NCBI GenBank assembly: GCA_903873655.1
Contig: CAIQPH010000312.1
Location: 1 to 40,932, forward strand
DNA length: 40,932 nt
Source: an uncultured Holophagaceae bacterium
Lineage (GTDB): Bacteria; Acidobacteriota; Holophagae; Holophagales; Holophagaceae
Direction: 5' to 3'
The notes beneath the pieces were generated by a model, which worked only from the letters and a program-made list of their open reading frames with translations, ran no database searches and had not been told where the DNA came from. Position 1 is the stretch's first letter, and each line of letters opens with the position of its first letter. Below, piece by piece: positions 18,866-28,871 of the stretch. The position numbers and the translations under genes are program-made.

Positions 18866-20416
18866 TCAGATCCGGAACCGGGCCACCAGGGCATTGAGCT
18901 GCTCGGCCAGATGGCTGAGCTCGTCCACGGTGTGGGTGGATTCCTTGATGGTGGCGGCCATCTCTTCCATGGCCGCGGCGTTCTGCTCGGCGATGGCGGT
19001 GAGGTTGTCCATGGCGGCGACGACGGACTGGCTGTCGCGGCTCTGGGTCTCGCTCTGGCCGCCGATGGTCTTCATGCGCTCGGCGGAGTCCGTAATGGCG
19101 CTTTGGATGCTGTTGAGGGCCTCGCCTGCGGTGTTCACCATCTTGGTGCCGTCGGTGATGGCGCGGTTGGAAGTCTGGATCAAGGCGGTGATCTCTTTGG
19201 CTGCAGTGGCGCTGCGCTCCGCCAGCTTGCGGACCTCTTCGGCCACCACGGCGAAGCCCTTGCCGTGCTCGCCGGCCTTGGCCGCCTCGATGGCGGCATT
19301 GAGCGAGAGCAGGTTGGTCTGGTTGGCGATCTCGGTGATCACCGTAAGGATGTTGCCGATCTGCTTCGAGTTCTGGTTGATGGCCTGCATGCCCGCAATG
19401 GCGCTGCCCACGGCGGTGCCGCCCTTGCCCGCGGCCGCCTGGGCCTGCTCGAACACGCCGAGGGCATCCGCGACGTTGGAGTTGACCACCTGGGAAGAGC
19501 CGGCGATGCCCTGCACGCTGTCGGTGGTGGTGGAGACGCTGGCCTTCTGGCTTTCGGCCGCATGGGCGATGCTCTGGGCCGTGCTGTGCATCTCGGACAT
19601 GCCCGCCGACATCTGCAGCGAACCCGAGGCGATGTTGGTGGAGATGGCCATCACTTGCTGGACAATCTGGTGGATGTTGTCCACGAACCGGTTGAAGTGG
19701 CCGGCCAGGGCCGCGATTTCGTCATTGCCGGTCACGTCCAGGCGGGCGGTGAGATCGCCCTCGCCTTCAGAAATGTCCCGCATGCGCTTCTGAATGTTCT
19801 CCAGGGGCGTAACGATGGTGTTGCCCAGGAAGAACGCGGCGCCGGTGCCGGCTCCCAGCATCACGATGCCGAGCAGGGCCAGGCCCAGGATGGCGCTGAG
19901 CTGACTCCGCTGGAGTCGGTCGCGATTGACCAGCAGCATGACGTAGGACTTGAGTGGCGCGCCTTCGACCTTCACCAGCACGCCCATCACCAGATAGCCA
20001 TCCATATCGAAATAGGGCGTGCGATTGGCGGGCTCCTTGGCCGTTGCCTTCAGCAGGGCCTCGGCGAAGGGGGCCAGGTCCACTTGCGAGGTCTTGGCCT
20101 TCGATTTGGTCACGACCCTGGGTGCCTTGGTGGCCGGGTCCTGCGAGACGAGGGCGGCCTGGGTGATGTCGTTATCATCCTTCAGCCCATCGAGCCCCCG
20201 CTCCACCAGGCCCAGGTCCTCGAACTGGACTCCGGACTGGATGCCATCGGCGACCAGCCCGGCCAGGCTTTCGGTTTTGAGCTTGAGCCCGTCGTTGAGC
20301 GCCGAGTTGAGGCGCCATAGGGAGAAGGCATTGGCCGTGAGCCCGAGCATGACCGCCAGGGCCAGGATCGAATACATCAGCTTCTTGCGGATGTTGAGGT
20401 TGTTCCAGAAGTCCAT
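18866..20416 (-). CDS. Methyl-accepting chemotaxis protein
   Basis: TM helices, HAMP region, signalling hairpin [48 protein letters not shown]. Start taken at [12 protein letters not shown]. Confidence 0.95.
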   Translation of the reverse strand: MDFWNNLNIRKKLMYSILALAVMLGLTANAFSLWRLNSALNDGLKLKTESLAGLVADGIQSGVQFEDLGLVERGLDGLKDDNDITQAALVSQDPATKAPRVVTKSKAKTSQVDLAPFAEALLKATAKEPANRTPYFDMDGYLVMGVLVKVEGAPLKSYVMLLVNRDRLQRSQLSAILGLALLGIVMLGAGTGAAFFLGNTIVTPLENIQKRMRDISEGEGDLTARLDVTGNDEIAALAGHFNRFVDNIHQIVQQVMAISTNIASGSLQMSAGMSEMHSTAQSIAHAAESQKASVSTTTDSVQGIAGSSQVVNSNVADALGVFEQAQAAAGKGGTAVGSAIAGMQAINQNSKQIGNILTVITEIANQTNLLSLNAAIEAAKAGEHGKGFAVVAEEVRKLAERSATAAKEITALIQTSNRAITDGTKMVNTAGEALNSIQSAITDSAERMKTIGGQSETQSRDSQSVVAAMDNLTAIAEQNAAAMEEMAATIKESTHTVDELSHLAEQLNALVARFRI

Positions 20417-20477
20417 GGCCCGCCCCTGAAGAGGTGTGCCGTCGCATCGGGTGCCTGGAAGCCGGAGTTGAATTTTG

Positions 20478-22898
20478 CTACCGGAGGGTGACGACTGTGG
20501 CGCCGGCTCCACCCTGGGCCTGAGGGGCGTCCTCGACCCGGGCGATGCCGGGGTGGCCGCGCAGGGCCTCGCGGACCGCCGCCTTCAGCCGGCCAGTCCC
20601 ATGGCCGTGGATGATGCGGATGAACCGGCGACCCGCCGCCAGGGCTTCCTCCACAAAGCGGTAGACTTCGCTGTCCACATCGTCGCTAGCTCGGCCGATG
20701 AGGTTGATCTCGGCTTCGACATCCTGGACTTCGGCTCGTACTCGGACCTTGCCGGAGGCCTTCGGCAGGCTCTCCCTGGCCCCGGTGGCTTCCAATTCAT
20801 CCAGACGGCACTCCAGGCGGCGACCCTGCGGTGTCTCCAGGGTTACCCGGCCGCCTTTCACCGCGACGACCCTGCCTTCGACCCCCAGGCCCCGGTGGCG
20901 GGCAAACCCGCCCTCAGACACTTCCCGGGGGACAGAGTCCTTGGTGCTGCCTCGGGCCGGGGCCAGTTCGGCCTCGGCCAGACGGGTCAGCTGCTTGACC
21001 CGTTCATGGGCCTCGGTGCCCAGGCGGTCCGCATTCCCCCCGGCAGCCTTCTGACGGTCCTTGAGTTCGCGGACCAGTCGCTTGCCCTCGTGCTCGAGGA
21101 AGTCCAGCACCCGGGCCACTTTTGCTTTTGATTCTGACTGGAAGGCCTCGCGTTCCAGGCGCAGGCGTTCCTCGCGCTGGCGCAGGATCTCACGGTCCTT
21201 CTCGGCGGCGGTCAGCTGTTGGCGCAGGCCTTCGGCACCTTCCAGCTGGCGTGCCCGTTCCGCCTCCAGCTCCCGGAGGAAGTCCCGCCAGTCCTGTTCC
21301 CGCTTGCCCAGCACCCGGTCGGCGTGATCCAACACGGGTCGCGGCAGGCCCAGCCGCGCCGCGATGGTGAGGGCCCGGCTTTGGCCAGGCTGGCCCACCA
21401 GCAGGCGGTAGGTGGGGGCGAGGCGGTCCTCGTCGAACTGGACCGAGGCGTTCTGGAAGCGGCTATGGCGCAAGGCCCATTGGCTGATGTCGCCCAGGTG
21501 GGTGGAGCAGAGGATCCAGCAGTGGCGGCGCGACAGGGTCTGGAGCAGGGCGATGCCGAGGGCCGCGCCCTCCTTGGGGTCCGTGCCCGTGCCAAGCTCG
21601 TCCAGGAGCACCAAGCCGCCATCCTGAACTGTTTCCAATATCCCTTTCAAATGCAGAATATGGCTGCTGAAAGTTGAGAGGCTTCCGGTGATGGTCTGGT
21701 GATCGCCGATGTCCGCATGAAGGCTGGGCAGGGCGGGGAAGCTGGAGCCCTCCCTGGCAGGCACGGCGCAGCCGCAGGAAGCCAGGGCCGACAGCAATCC
21801 CACCGTCTTGAGGACCACCGTCTTCCCCCCGGTGTTGGAGCCAGAGATGATCAGGCCGGGCCTTGCCGCCTCCAGCACCAGGTTCAGGGGCACCACATCG
21901 TGCGACAGGGGGTCCAGACCCAGCGCCTCACGGACCGCCGGCAGCAGGAGCGGATGCCGGGCTTCCAGCAGGCAGAGGCGGCCCTGCTTTGGATCGGTCG
22001 CCAACTCCGGGAGATGAGCATTGCAAAGGGAGGCCCAGCGCAGGAGTGCAAGGCCCTGATCGGCCCTGGCCTGGAGAGCCCGCCACCGAACGAAGTCCTC
22101 CCGGCGGTTCCGCAGTTCCGCCAGCAGATCCCGCAGGAAGGCCTGGACGGCCTGGGCGTAGTCGCGGTCGGCTTCGACATGGGCGTTGTTGAGCGGCACG
22201 GCCTCCATGGGCTCGATGAACACCGTGGCGCCGCTGCCGCTGCGGTCCAGCACGAGGCCCGGTACCAGGCTCCGGCGCTCGGTCCGCACAGGCAGGCAGG
22301 AGCGGCCGTTCCGCTCGACGACCACGGCCTCGCTGAAGGCATCGGGCGCTGCGCGCAGGAGTCGCTGGAGCTTGGCCTGCACCGCGTGGAAGGCCTCCTG
22401 GCGATCCCGGTGGAGGCTCGCCAGGGCGGGAATGCGCAGGGGATCCAACTGCCCGTCGGCATTGAAGCACTTCGAGAGGCGCTCCACCAGCGGGGTGGGC
22501 TCTGGCAGCAGGGCCGCCGTCACCTGCAGGCGGTCGATGCCCAGGTGCGTGCCCTGGGGTGCGGGCCGTGCTTCCGGCCAGGCCAGGGAGGAGAGGCTCG
22601 ACAGCAGCCGTGACAGGGCCTTCAGCCCATCCCTCAGCTGCCGCCAGTGCTCGGGCAGCAGCCAGCCCGCCGGATTCAGCAGCTCATCCAAGGCTTCATC
22701 CATGGGCAGCACGGGCAGCAGGTCCGGCGAGGCGGCCCAGAAGTCCCGGAGCTCCAGCTGGTGGAGGCGGCGCAGGCCCGCCAGCCCATCTCCTGGATGC
22801 ATGCCGCCCAGGGCTTCCCGAGCGAGGCGCGTGCGCCCGCCCGACTGGATCAGCCGGACCGCTTCCGGGAATTCCAGGGCGTCAAGTTCAGGGTTCAT
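20478..22898 (-). CDS. mutS2: Endonuclease MutS2
   Basis: Walker [50 protein letters not shown]-terminal Smr domain [22 protein letters not shown]. Confidence 0.95.
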   Translation of the reverse strand: MNPELDALEFPEAVRLIQSGGRTRLAREALGGMHPGDGLAGLRRLHQLELRDFWAASPDLLPVLPMDEALDELLNPAGWLLPEHWRQLRDGLKALSRLLSSLSSLAWPEARPAPQGTHLGIDRLQVTAALLPEPTPLVERLSKCFNADGQLDPLRIPALASLHRDRQEAFHAVQAKLQRLLRAAPDAFSEAVVVERNGRSCLPVRTERRSLVPGLVLDRSGSGATVFIEPMEAVPLNNAHVEADRDYAQAVQAFLRDLLAELRNRREDFVRWRALQARADQGLALLRWASLCNAHLPELATDPKQGRLCLLEARHPLLLPAVREALGLDPLSHDVVPLNLVLEAARPGLIISGSNTGGKTVVLKTVGLLSALASCGCAVPAREGSSFPALPSLHADIGDHQTITGSLSTFSSHILHLKGILETVQDGGLVLLDELGTGTDPKEGAALGIALLQTLSRRHCWILCSTHLGDISQWALRHSRFQNASVQFDEDRLAPTYRLLVGQPGQSRALTIAARLGLPRPVLDHADRVLGKREQDWRDFLRELEAERARQLEGAEGLRQQLTAAEKDREILRQREERLRLEREAFQSESKAKVARVLDFLEHEGKRLVRELKDRQKAAGGNADRLGTEAHERVKQLTRLAEAELAPARGSTKDSVPREVSEGGFARHRGLGVEGRVVAVKGGRVTLETPQGRRLECRLDELEATGARESLPKASGKVRVRAEVQDVEAEINLIGRASDDVDSEVYRFVEEALAAGRRFIRIIHGHGTGRLKAAVREALRGHPGIARVEDAPQAQGGAGATVVTLR

Positions 22899-22940
22899 GG
22901 GAGGGCTTCCGGCTCCAGGCTTCTGGCTTCAGTAAAACAA

Positions 22941-22966
22941 AAAAGGCCCGCTCTCGCGGGCCTTTT
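22941..22966 (-). terminator. Rho-independent terminator downstream of rpsU
   Basis: aaaaggcccgc-tctc-gcgggcctttt; in the minus orientation the stem runs into a T-tract. Confidence 0.85.
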
Positions 22967-22993
22967 CACGCGGCGCGAGGCGCCGCACCAGTC

Positions 22994-23200
22994 TCAACCG
23001 ATCATGCGGCGCTCTTGTGCGAGGCGCTTCAGGGTCTTCTTACGGGCGGCGAGCATTTTCCGCTTGCGCTTGGCACTGGGCTTCTCGTAGTGCTGGCGTT
23101 TCTTCAGCTCACTGAGGATGCCGGACTTTTCGCACTTCCGCTTGAAGCGGCGAAGGGCGAACTCGAAGGTTTCGTCTTCTTTGACCTTGACCAAAGGCAT
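22994..23200 (-). CDS. rpsU: 30S ribosomal protein S21
   Basis: [57 protein letters not shown] ggaggtg upstream. Confidence 0.97.
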   Translation of the reverse strand: MPLVKVKEDETFEFALRRFKRKCEKSGILSELKKRQHYEKPSAKRKRKMLAARKKTLKRLAQERRMIG

Positions 23201-23263
23201 GGGGATGCACCTCCTTTCCCGTGAATTTCAGCCGGGCCGCCAGGGCACCGGACCGAACGAGCA

Positions 23264-25078
23264 GTGTATCCCAACTTCCGGGTTATGGCCATGTCGAATC
23301 CCAGCCGCTACTCTGGGGTTCCCAGTTCCCGGAGCCCAATGTCCCGCCCCCTGCTGCTGATCGTGGACGGCGAGTCCATCCGGACTCCAACGCTGGACTC
23401 CGCCCTGGAGGCCGACGACTGGGCGGTCCAGTGGATCAGTTCCGGGGATGCCCAGGCCTCCTTGGGCGCGGGGCCCCTTCCTGACCTGCTGCTGCTCGAC
23501 CCGTCGGTGGCCGGCGGGGCGGGGTATGTGGTGGCCCGGGCCCTGCGGGAGCGGAAGCCCAAGCTGCCGGTGCTGGCGTTATCGGATGGGCCCTTCCCCC
23601 ATCCGGATGTGACTGGGTCCGCGGTGGACATCCAGGTTCACCTGGACCGCAGCCAGGATGCAGAAACCCTGGCCGAGTGGCTCCGCCGTTTCCATCCGGG
23701 AGGCCCCAAGCTCACGACCGAGGATCTTTTCGGCGATCTGCTGGAGGAACTCGAGCGGCTCCCGACGGCTCCGGCCTTACCGCCCGCCCCCAGCGTCCCC
23801 AGCATCGTCCCGAGTGCGGGTGAGCCCCTCGACTGGACGGCCGCCGGCGCCGAAGTGGCTGTCGTGCCTGCCACGCCACTGCCCGATACCCCTGCCCAAG
23901 CCGGTCCCATCGAGGAATACGGGAACTACTTCCTGCTGGAGAAGATCGCCGTGGGCGGCATGGCCGAGCTCTTCAAGGCCCAGCAGCGGGGCGTGCAGGG
24001 CTTCCAGAAGATCGTGGCCATCAAGCGCATCCTGGCGCACTTCAGCGAGAACGAGGACTTCGTCACGATGTTCATCGACGAGGCCAAGCTGGCCGCCCAG
24101 CTCACCCACCCGAACATCGTGCAAATTTTTGATCTCGGGAAGTCCGGCAACTCCTACTACATCGCCATGGAGTACGTGAATGGACGCGATCTCCGCACCC
24201 TGCTGAAAAAGGTGCGAGAGTACGGTCGGCCCTTCCCGGAACAGGTCGCGGCCTTCGTGGTGATGAAGGTGGCCGCGGCCCTCGACTATGCCCACCGCAA
24301 GCGCGGCTTCGATGACCGGGAACTCAAGCTGGTTCACCGGGACATCAGCCCTCAGAACGTGATCCTCTCCACCGAAGGCGCCGTGAAGCTGGTGGACTTC
24401 GGCATCGCCAAGGCTGCCAGCAAGGCCAGCCATACGATGGCCGGGGCCTTGAAGGGCAAGCTGCTCTACATGAGTCCCGAGCAGGCCATGGGGCTGCCCC
24501 TCGACAACCGCTCTGACCTCTATTCACTCGGCCTAGTCCTGTTCGAGCTGCTCACGGGCGAGCGCTGCTTCCAGTCCGATTCGGAACTGGGCGTGCTGGA
24601 GAAGGTCCGGCTGGGGCGCATCGCGGATCTGGCGACCCTGAACCCGAATGTGTCCCGCGAGATGGTCGCCATCGTAAGCCGGGCCCTGCAGAAGAGCGTG
24701 GATCACCGCTACCCTTCGGCGCGGTTCATGGAGCGGGATCTTCGGGAGCATCTCCAGAGCCAGGGATCACCCATCACCGAGCATGATGTGGCCGAGTATG
24801 TGAATACCCTGCTCAGAGGCCCCAAAGAGAGCCTGGAGGCCCTGGTCGCAGCCCGCTTCCCACTCCCGGTCAGCCTCGCCAGTGGGTCCTACCAAGCCGT
24901 CGGGGAAGCCATCGGGACCCAAACCGCCGCGCCGGCGGTAAACCCCTCGCCCCTGGAGGCACCCGCAGGCCAGGTCCTGGCGGAAGCCGAGCCTGTCCGG
25001 CCCCGCTGGCTCCTTCCCGTGATCCTCGCCCTGGCCCTGATCCTGGCGATCATTCTGATCATGGCTGGCGGGTCATGA
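23264..25078 (+). CDS. Serine/threonine protein kinase with N-terminal receiver-like domain and C-terminal TM helix
   Basis: MSRPLLLIVDGESIRTPTLDSAL...DLLLLDPSVAGG receiver-like region; kinase YFLLEKIAVGGMAELFKA, VAIKRI, LVHRDISPQNVILS, LVDFGIAK; C-terminal WLLPVILALALILAIILIMAGG. Start may be 23339. Confidence 0.9.
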   Translation: MYPNFRVMAMSNPSRYSGVPSSRSPMSRPLLLIVDGESIRTPTLDSALEADDWAVQWISSGDAQASLGAGPLPDLLLLDPSVAGGAGYVVARALRERKPKLPVLALSDGPFPHPDVTGSAVDIQVHLDRSQDAETLAEWLRRFHPGGPKLTTEDLFGDLLEELERLPTAPALPPAPSVPSIVPSAGEPLDWTAAGAEVAVVPATPLPDTPAQAGPIEEYGNYFLLEKIAVGGMAELFKAQQRGVQGFQKIVAIKRILAHFSENEDFVTMFIDEAKLAAQLTHPNIVQIFDLGKSGNSYYIAMEYVNGRDLRTLLKKVREYGRPFPEQVAAFVVMKVAAALDYAHRKRGFDDRELKLVHRDISPQNVILSTEGAVKLVDFGIAKAASKASHTMAGALKGKLLYMSPEQAMGLPLDNRSDLYSLGLVLFELLTGERCFQSDSELGVLEKVRLGRIADLATLNPNVSREMVAIVSRALQKSVDHRYPSARFMERDLREHLQSQGSPITEHDVAEYVNTLLRGPKESLEALVAARFPLPVSLASGSYQAVGEAIGTQTAAPAVNPSPLEAPAGQVLAEAEPVRPRWLLPVILALALILAIILIMAGGS

Positions 25079-25128
25079 AGCGGGTTAGACTCGACCTGCC
25101 TTCCTGATATTCCCTACCCGGAGCACCC

Positions 25129-25359
25129 ATGGATTTGACCCTGGACCAGAGAAATTTCTACGAGGCGACTCGGGTGCGATGCCGTTCAGAGGTTTCGGAA
25201 ATCAACAACAACATCGCTTCCGAAGTCCAGCGGGTGAAGCATCTGCTCACCAGCCTGAGCAACCGCAAGACCGCCGTACTGCAGATGTACGGCGCTGCCT
25301 GCGAGGTTCTGGGCGAGCCGAACGACCTCGCCGATGAAGCCATCGAGATCGAGTTCTAG
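25129..25359 (+). CDS. Small hypothetical protein (76 aa, acidic C-terminus)
   Basis: ORF MDLTLDQRNFYEATRVRCRSEVSEINNNIASEVQRVKHLL...; compact placement and coding-like composition. Confidence 0.6.
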   Translation: MDLTLDQRNFYEATRVRCRSEVSEINNNIASEVQRVKHLLTSLSNRKTAVLQMYGAACEVLGEPNDLADEAIEIEF

Positions 25360-25374
25360 ACTGGCTTCTGGCTT

Positions 25375-25442
25375 CAGGCTCCAGGCTTCTGGGAAACGGC
25401 GCCCCCGGCGCCATTTCTGCCTTTCCTGAAGCCTGAAGCCTG
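25375..25442. repeat. Second member of the CAGGCTTCAGGCTCC inverted-repeat family
   Basis: Left arm 25375-25396 matches the reverse complement of 25421-25442 at 18/22; encloses ggcgcc-ccc-ggcgcc. Lies between convergent stop codons. Confidence 0.8.
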
Positions 25443-25446
25443 GGGC

Positions 25447-25692
25447 CTACAGCCTGCTCATCAGCGGCGCGGCGCACTGCTGGCAGTTGCTCTGGTGGGG
25501 GGGGTTCTTCTTCCCGCAGTGGCTGCAGATCTGAGTCCGGGCCTGCTTCCGCCGCCAGCTGCGGAGGTAGAGGATCCCGAGGAGCAGGACCAGCAGGCCA
25601 CCCTTCTGCCACGGCTGGAGGAAAAGGCCCGTGGGGCTGTCGGCCTTGGGTTGGGCGGGCTGTGCTTCAAGACTGAGCGTGGACTGGCTCAT
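25447..25692 (-). CDS. Small membrane protein with C-terminal zinc ribbon (CxxC...CxxC)
   Basis: 81 aa: MSQSTLSLEAQPAQPK...GGLLVLLLGILYLRSW...ICSHCGKKNPPHQSNCQQCAAPL; ATGA overlap with scpB. Confidence 0.7.
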   Translation of the reverse strand: MSQSTLSLEAQPAQPKADSPTGLFLQPWQKGGLLVLLLGILYLRSWRRKQARTQICSHCGKKNPPHQSNCQQCAAPLMSRL

Positions 25693-26369
25693 TCGGCAGG
25701 ATCTTCCTCGGAGACGGGCGGCTCTGGCGCAGAGATCAGGGCGTGGACCCCGAAGAGACCATCCTCGGGAAGGGGCGGCTCCAGGGCGGCCAGGGCTTCG
25801 GCCTCCAGGCGGCCCTCGCCGAAATCCTCGAGGCGGGGGAGATCCTGCAGGCTCTTCAGACCGAAGTGCAGCAGGAACGCCTGAGTGGTGGCGTAGGTCA
25901 TGGGCCGGCCCACGACCGGCTTGCGGCCAGCGGGGATGATGAGCTCGCGCTCCAGGAGGCTCTTCACCTGGTTGGCGCTGCTGGTGACGCCGCGGATGGC
26001 ATTCAGCTCGGTGATGGTGACGGGCTGGCGATAGGCAATGATGGCCAGCGCCTCGAGCTGCACTGGGGTCAGCCGGCCGCTGCGGGTGGTGGTCACCAGG
26101 CGGGAGACCATCTCCCGGTAGACGGGACTGGTGGCCATGCGCCAGCCACCGCCCACTTCCAGCAGGCACAGGCCGGAGGCTCCCTGCAGCCGCTCCTGCA
26201 GCTTCTCGATGCCCTGCTGGAGGGCGCCGTCACCCAGCCCCGTCAATTCCCGGAGCCTGGGCAGATCGAGCACCTCGCCGGCGGCCGTGAAGAGCGCCTC
26301 CAGGGCGCCTGGCAGGTCGCCGCCCTCGTCCCAGAGCGGCTCCTGGTGGAAGAGGTTGCTGTCGTTCAC
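25689..26369 (-). CDS. scpB: Segregation and condensation protein B
   Basis: ALEALFTAAGEVLDLPRLREL, LTPVQLEALAIIAYRQPVTITELNAIRGVTSSANQVKSLLERELI, GRPMTYATTQAFLLHFGLKSLQDLP. GTG start 26369. Confidence 0.92.
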   Translation of the reverse strand: MNDSNLFHQEPLWDEGGDLPGALEALFTAAGEVLDLPRLRELTGLGDGALQQGIEKLQERLQGASGLCLLEVGGGWRMATSPVYREMVSRLVTTTRSGRLTPVQLEALAIIAYRQPVTITELNAIRGVTSSANQVKSLLERELIIPAGRKPVVGRPMTYATTQAFLLHFGLKSLQDLPRLEDFGEGRLEAEALAALEPPLPEDGLFGVHALISAPEPPVSEEDPAE

Positions 26370-27298
26370 CGGAAGGCCCCCAGCCGCTGTCCCACCTGCA
26401 CGTCGCCTCCCGTTCGGCTTGGCGACCAGTCGCCTGCCTTCGGTCCGCCAATCAGCAGCACCACCGTCGAACCGAACTCGAAGGTGCCAAGGTCGTCGCC
26501 CGCGGCACAGGGCAGATGGTCCACAGCGAAGCCCCCGTCCCTGGGTAGCGTCCGCCCTCCCAGCCAGCGGGCGTCGATGACCACGCCACCCACATGGGTC
26601 GCGCCCACCAGCACTGCGGCCACTTCCAGCCCTGCACAGGGGCCGTCGCCCAGGGCGGTCCAGCTGGCCCGGCGGTTGCGCTCGTAGAGGCGCGGGACAT
26701 GACCGGTACTGGCATCGTTCACGGGCCAAAGCTCGCCCTCGACGCGGCTTATGGCGCTGACCTGGCCCGGCAGCGGCACGTGGATGCGGTGGTAGTCCTT
26801 GGGCGAAAGGTAGAGGGTGAGGAAGTGCCCGCCCTCGAATCGCGCGGCGCCGGGGTCGTGCTTGAGCAGTTCCGCGATGCGGTAGGACAGGCCCTTGGCC
26901 TGGATGGCGACCCCGGACTCGATGCGGCCGCAGGCGATGATGCGGCCATCCACCGGGCTGTTCACGAAGCCGGGCACCACTGTCTCCTGGGGGCGGAGCC
27001 CTGGCTTCAGGCGGCGGGTGAAGAGGGCCTGCAGGCTGGGGTAGTCCACGAGGGGCCATTCCGCCTCAGCCAGGTTGATGCCGTAGTGGCCCGCGAAGCG
27101 GCCGAGCAGGGGGCCGCGCCAGGACACCGGCAGGGAGCAGCTGGCGGCCCAGCCCACCACGCGGGAGCCCAGTTTTTTCGGGTAGAGCCCGAGGACCCGC
27201 AATGAGAAGGGGCCTGGCGTCCAGAGCAGCACATAGGCCACCCAGAGCAGGGCGAACACAAGCGCGAGGCGCGATGGCTGGGGCCAGGACACGGACAT
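26366..27298 (-). CDS. psd: Phosphatidylserine decarboxylase proenzyme
   Basis: NSPVDGRIIACGRIE, LYLSPKDYHRIHVPLPGQV, GTFEFGSTVVLLIGG (autocleavage GST motif). Start taken at MSVSWPQPSR. Confidence 0.92.
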   Translation of the reverse strand: MSVSWPQPSRLALVFALLWVAYVLLWTPGPFSLRVLGLYPKKLGSRVVGWAASCSLPVSWRGPLLGRFAGHYGINLAEAEWPLVDYPSLQALFTRRLKPGLRPQETVVPGFVNSPVDGRIIACGRIESGVAIQAKGLSYRIAELLKHDPGAARFEGGHFLTLYLSPKDYHRIHVPLPGQVSAISRVEGELWPVNDASTGHVPRLYERNRRASWTALGDGPCAGLEVAAVLVGATHVGGVVIDARWLGGRTLPRDGGFAVDHLPCAAGDDLGTFEFGSTVVLLIGGPKAGDWSPSRTGGDVQVGQRLGAFR

Positions 27299-27350
27299 CT
27301 CATCAGGATAACCGGCCCTCCGAGAGCCGGGGTTCGCGCACAATCAGGAG

Positions 27351-27995
27351 ATGGGTTCCCACGCTGCCAGCCTGATCGCACTTTCCTTTGCGTGGATTGC
27401 CTACGGGGCGCTGCACTCTGTCCTGGCCGCTCATGGCACCAAAGGCTGGGTGGCCGCGCACCTGCCTCGTCTGATGCCCGCCTACCGGCTCATGTATAAC
27501 CTCTTCGCCGGACTGGCGCTCCTCCCGATCCTGTGGCTGCTGTGGTGCGATCCTGACCCCTGGCTCTGGCACTGGCATGGAGGTCCTGCCTGGGTGCTGA
27601 ACGGTCTCGCCCTGGTCGCGGCCGGTGTTCTGGTGGCGGGACCAGGGCTCTATGACCTCTCAGAGTTTCTGGGGTTCCGGCAACTCCGTGAGCGCCGGAT
27701 CGCACTCGAGGATCAGGAACCCTTCCGGATCGCCCCGCTTCATCGTTACGTGCGCCATCCCTGGTACGCCCTGTCGTTGGTGATCCTCTGGACCCGGGAC
27801 ATGAACGCCGCGAGGCTCGTCTCGGCCCTTTGGATCACGGCCTATTTCATCCTCGGATCGCGGCTGGAAGAGCGAAAGCTCCTCATCCGGTTTGGGGACG
27901 CCTACCGGGACTACATGACGCGGGTCCCGGGCCTGCTGCCCCGGCCTTGGAAGATCCTGAGCCGCGACGCCGCCCGCAGGTTCGTAGGCCGTTGA
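27351..27995 (+). CDS. NnrU / isoprenylcysteine methyltransferase-like integral membrane protein
   Basis: Multiple TM segments; HRYVRHPWYALSLVILW and EERKLLIRFGDAYRDYMTRVPGLLPRPW. Confidence 0.78.
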   Translation: MGSHAASLIALSFAWIAYGALHSVLAAHGTKGWVAAHLPRLMPAYRLMYNLFAGLALLPILWLLWCDPDPWLWHWHGGPAWVLNGLALVAAGVLVAGPGLYDLSEFLGFRQLRERRIALEDQEPFRIAPLHRYVRHPWYALSLVILWTRDMNAARLVSALWITAYFILGSRLEERKLLIRFGDAYRDYMTRVPGLLPRPWKILSRDAARRFVGR

Positions 27996-28050
27996 GGCGC
28001 TGATCGCAGCGGGCTTCTGCACCACCCGCGGACATGTCATCGTGGAGGGC

Positions 28051-28839
28051 ATGAACATCGTCCACCTCCTCACCGTCATGGCGGCGGCCTTCATGGCTGG
28101 GGCGATCAACTCCATCGCGGGGGGCGGCACGCTCGTGTCCTTCCCTGCGTTGCTGGGGATCGGACTCACGGGCCAGCAGGCGAACGTCACCAGCACCCTC
28201 GCCCTCTGGCCGGGATCCATGGCCGGTTTCTGGGGCCACCGGGAGGATCTGGCCGGTATCCGGGCCTTCGCCATCCGGTTGATGCCCCCCTCGCTCCTGG
28301 GCGGTGCGCTGGGCGCCTGGCTCATGCTCGTCACCCCTCAGAAGGTCTTCGACCAGCTCGTGCCTTGGCTGATCCTGGCGGCCACGGTGCTGCTGGCGGC
28401 CAACGATCCCGTCGGCAGGCTGCTGAAGAAGATCCACGGCCATGAGCGGACGCCGGGCTGGTGGGTCGCCGCCATTACCTTCCAGTTCATCGTCGGTATC
28501 TACGGTGGCTACTTCGGCGCCGGCATCGGCATCCTCATGCTGGCGGCCCTGAGCCTGCTGGGGCTCACGGACATCCACCAGATGAACGGACTGAAGAACC
28601 TGCTGGCCCTCTGCATGAACGGCATCGCCATCTTCGCCTTCATGGCATGGGAGTTCCTGCGGCATCCCGGCAATGCGAAATGGATGCTGGTGCTCCCCAT
28701 GGCCGTTGCTGCGGGCCTCGGCGGGCTTTTTGGGTCCCACATGGCCCATCGCGTCGGCCGTACCCCCGTCCGCTACGGCGTGATCGGCATCGGTTTCATT
28801 CTGGCGGCCTGGTACTTCTACAAGACCTACGCCGCCTGA
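28051..28839 (+). CDS. Sulfite exporter TauE/SafE family permease
   Basis: AAFMAGAINSIAGGGTLVSFPALLGIGL, multi-TM, IYGGYFGAGIGILMLAALSLLG. Start may be 28042. Confidence 0.9.
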   Translation: MNIVHLLTVMAAAFMAGAINSIAGGGTLVSFPALLGIGLTGQQANVTSTLALWPGSMAGFWGHREDLAGIRAFAIRLMPPSLLGGALGAWLMLVTPQKVFDQLVPWLILAATVLLAANDPVGRLLKKIHGHERTPGWWVAAITFQFIVGIYGGYFGAGIGILMLAALSLLGLTDIHQMNGLKNLLALCMNGIAIFAFMAWEFLRHPGNAKWMLVLPMAVAAGLGGLFGSHMAHRVGRTPVRYGVIGIGFILAAWYFYKTYAA

Positions 28840-28871
28840 ACCGAATTTCTTCCCCTTGAGAGAGAGACGCC

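Noticed and set aside
18854-20320. 488-aa plus-strand ORF
   Set aside because: Complement of the MCP coding sequence; His/Gly/Ala-rich shadow translation.
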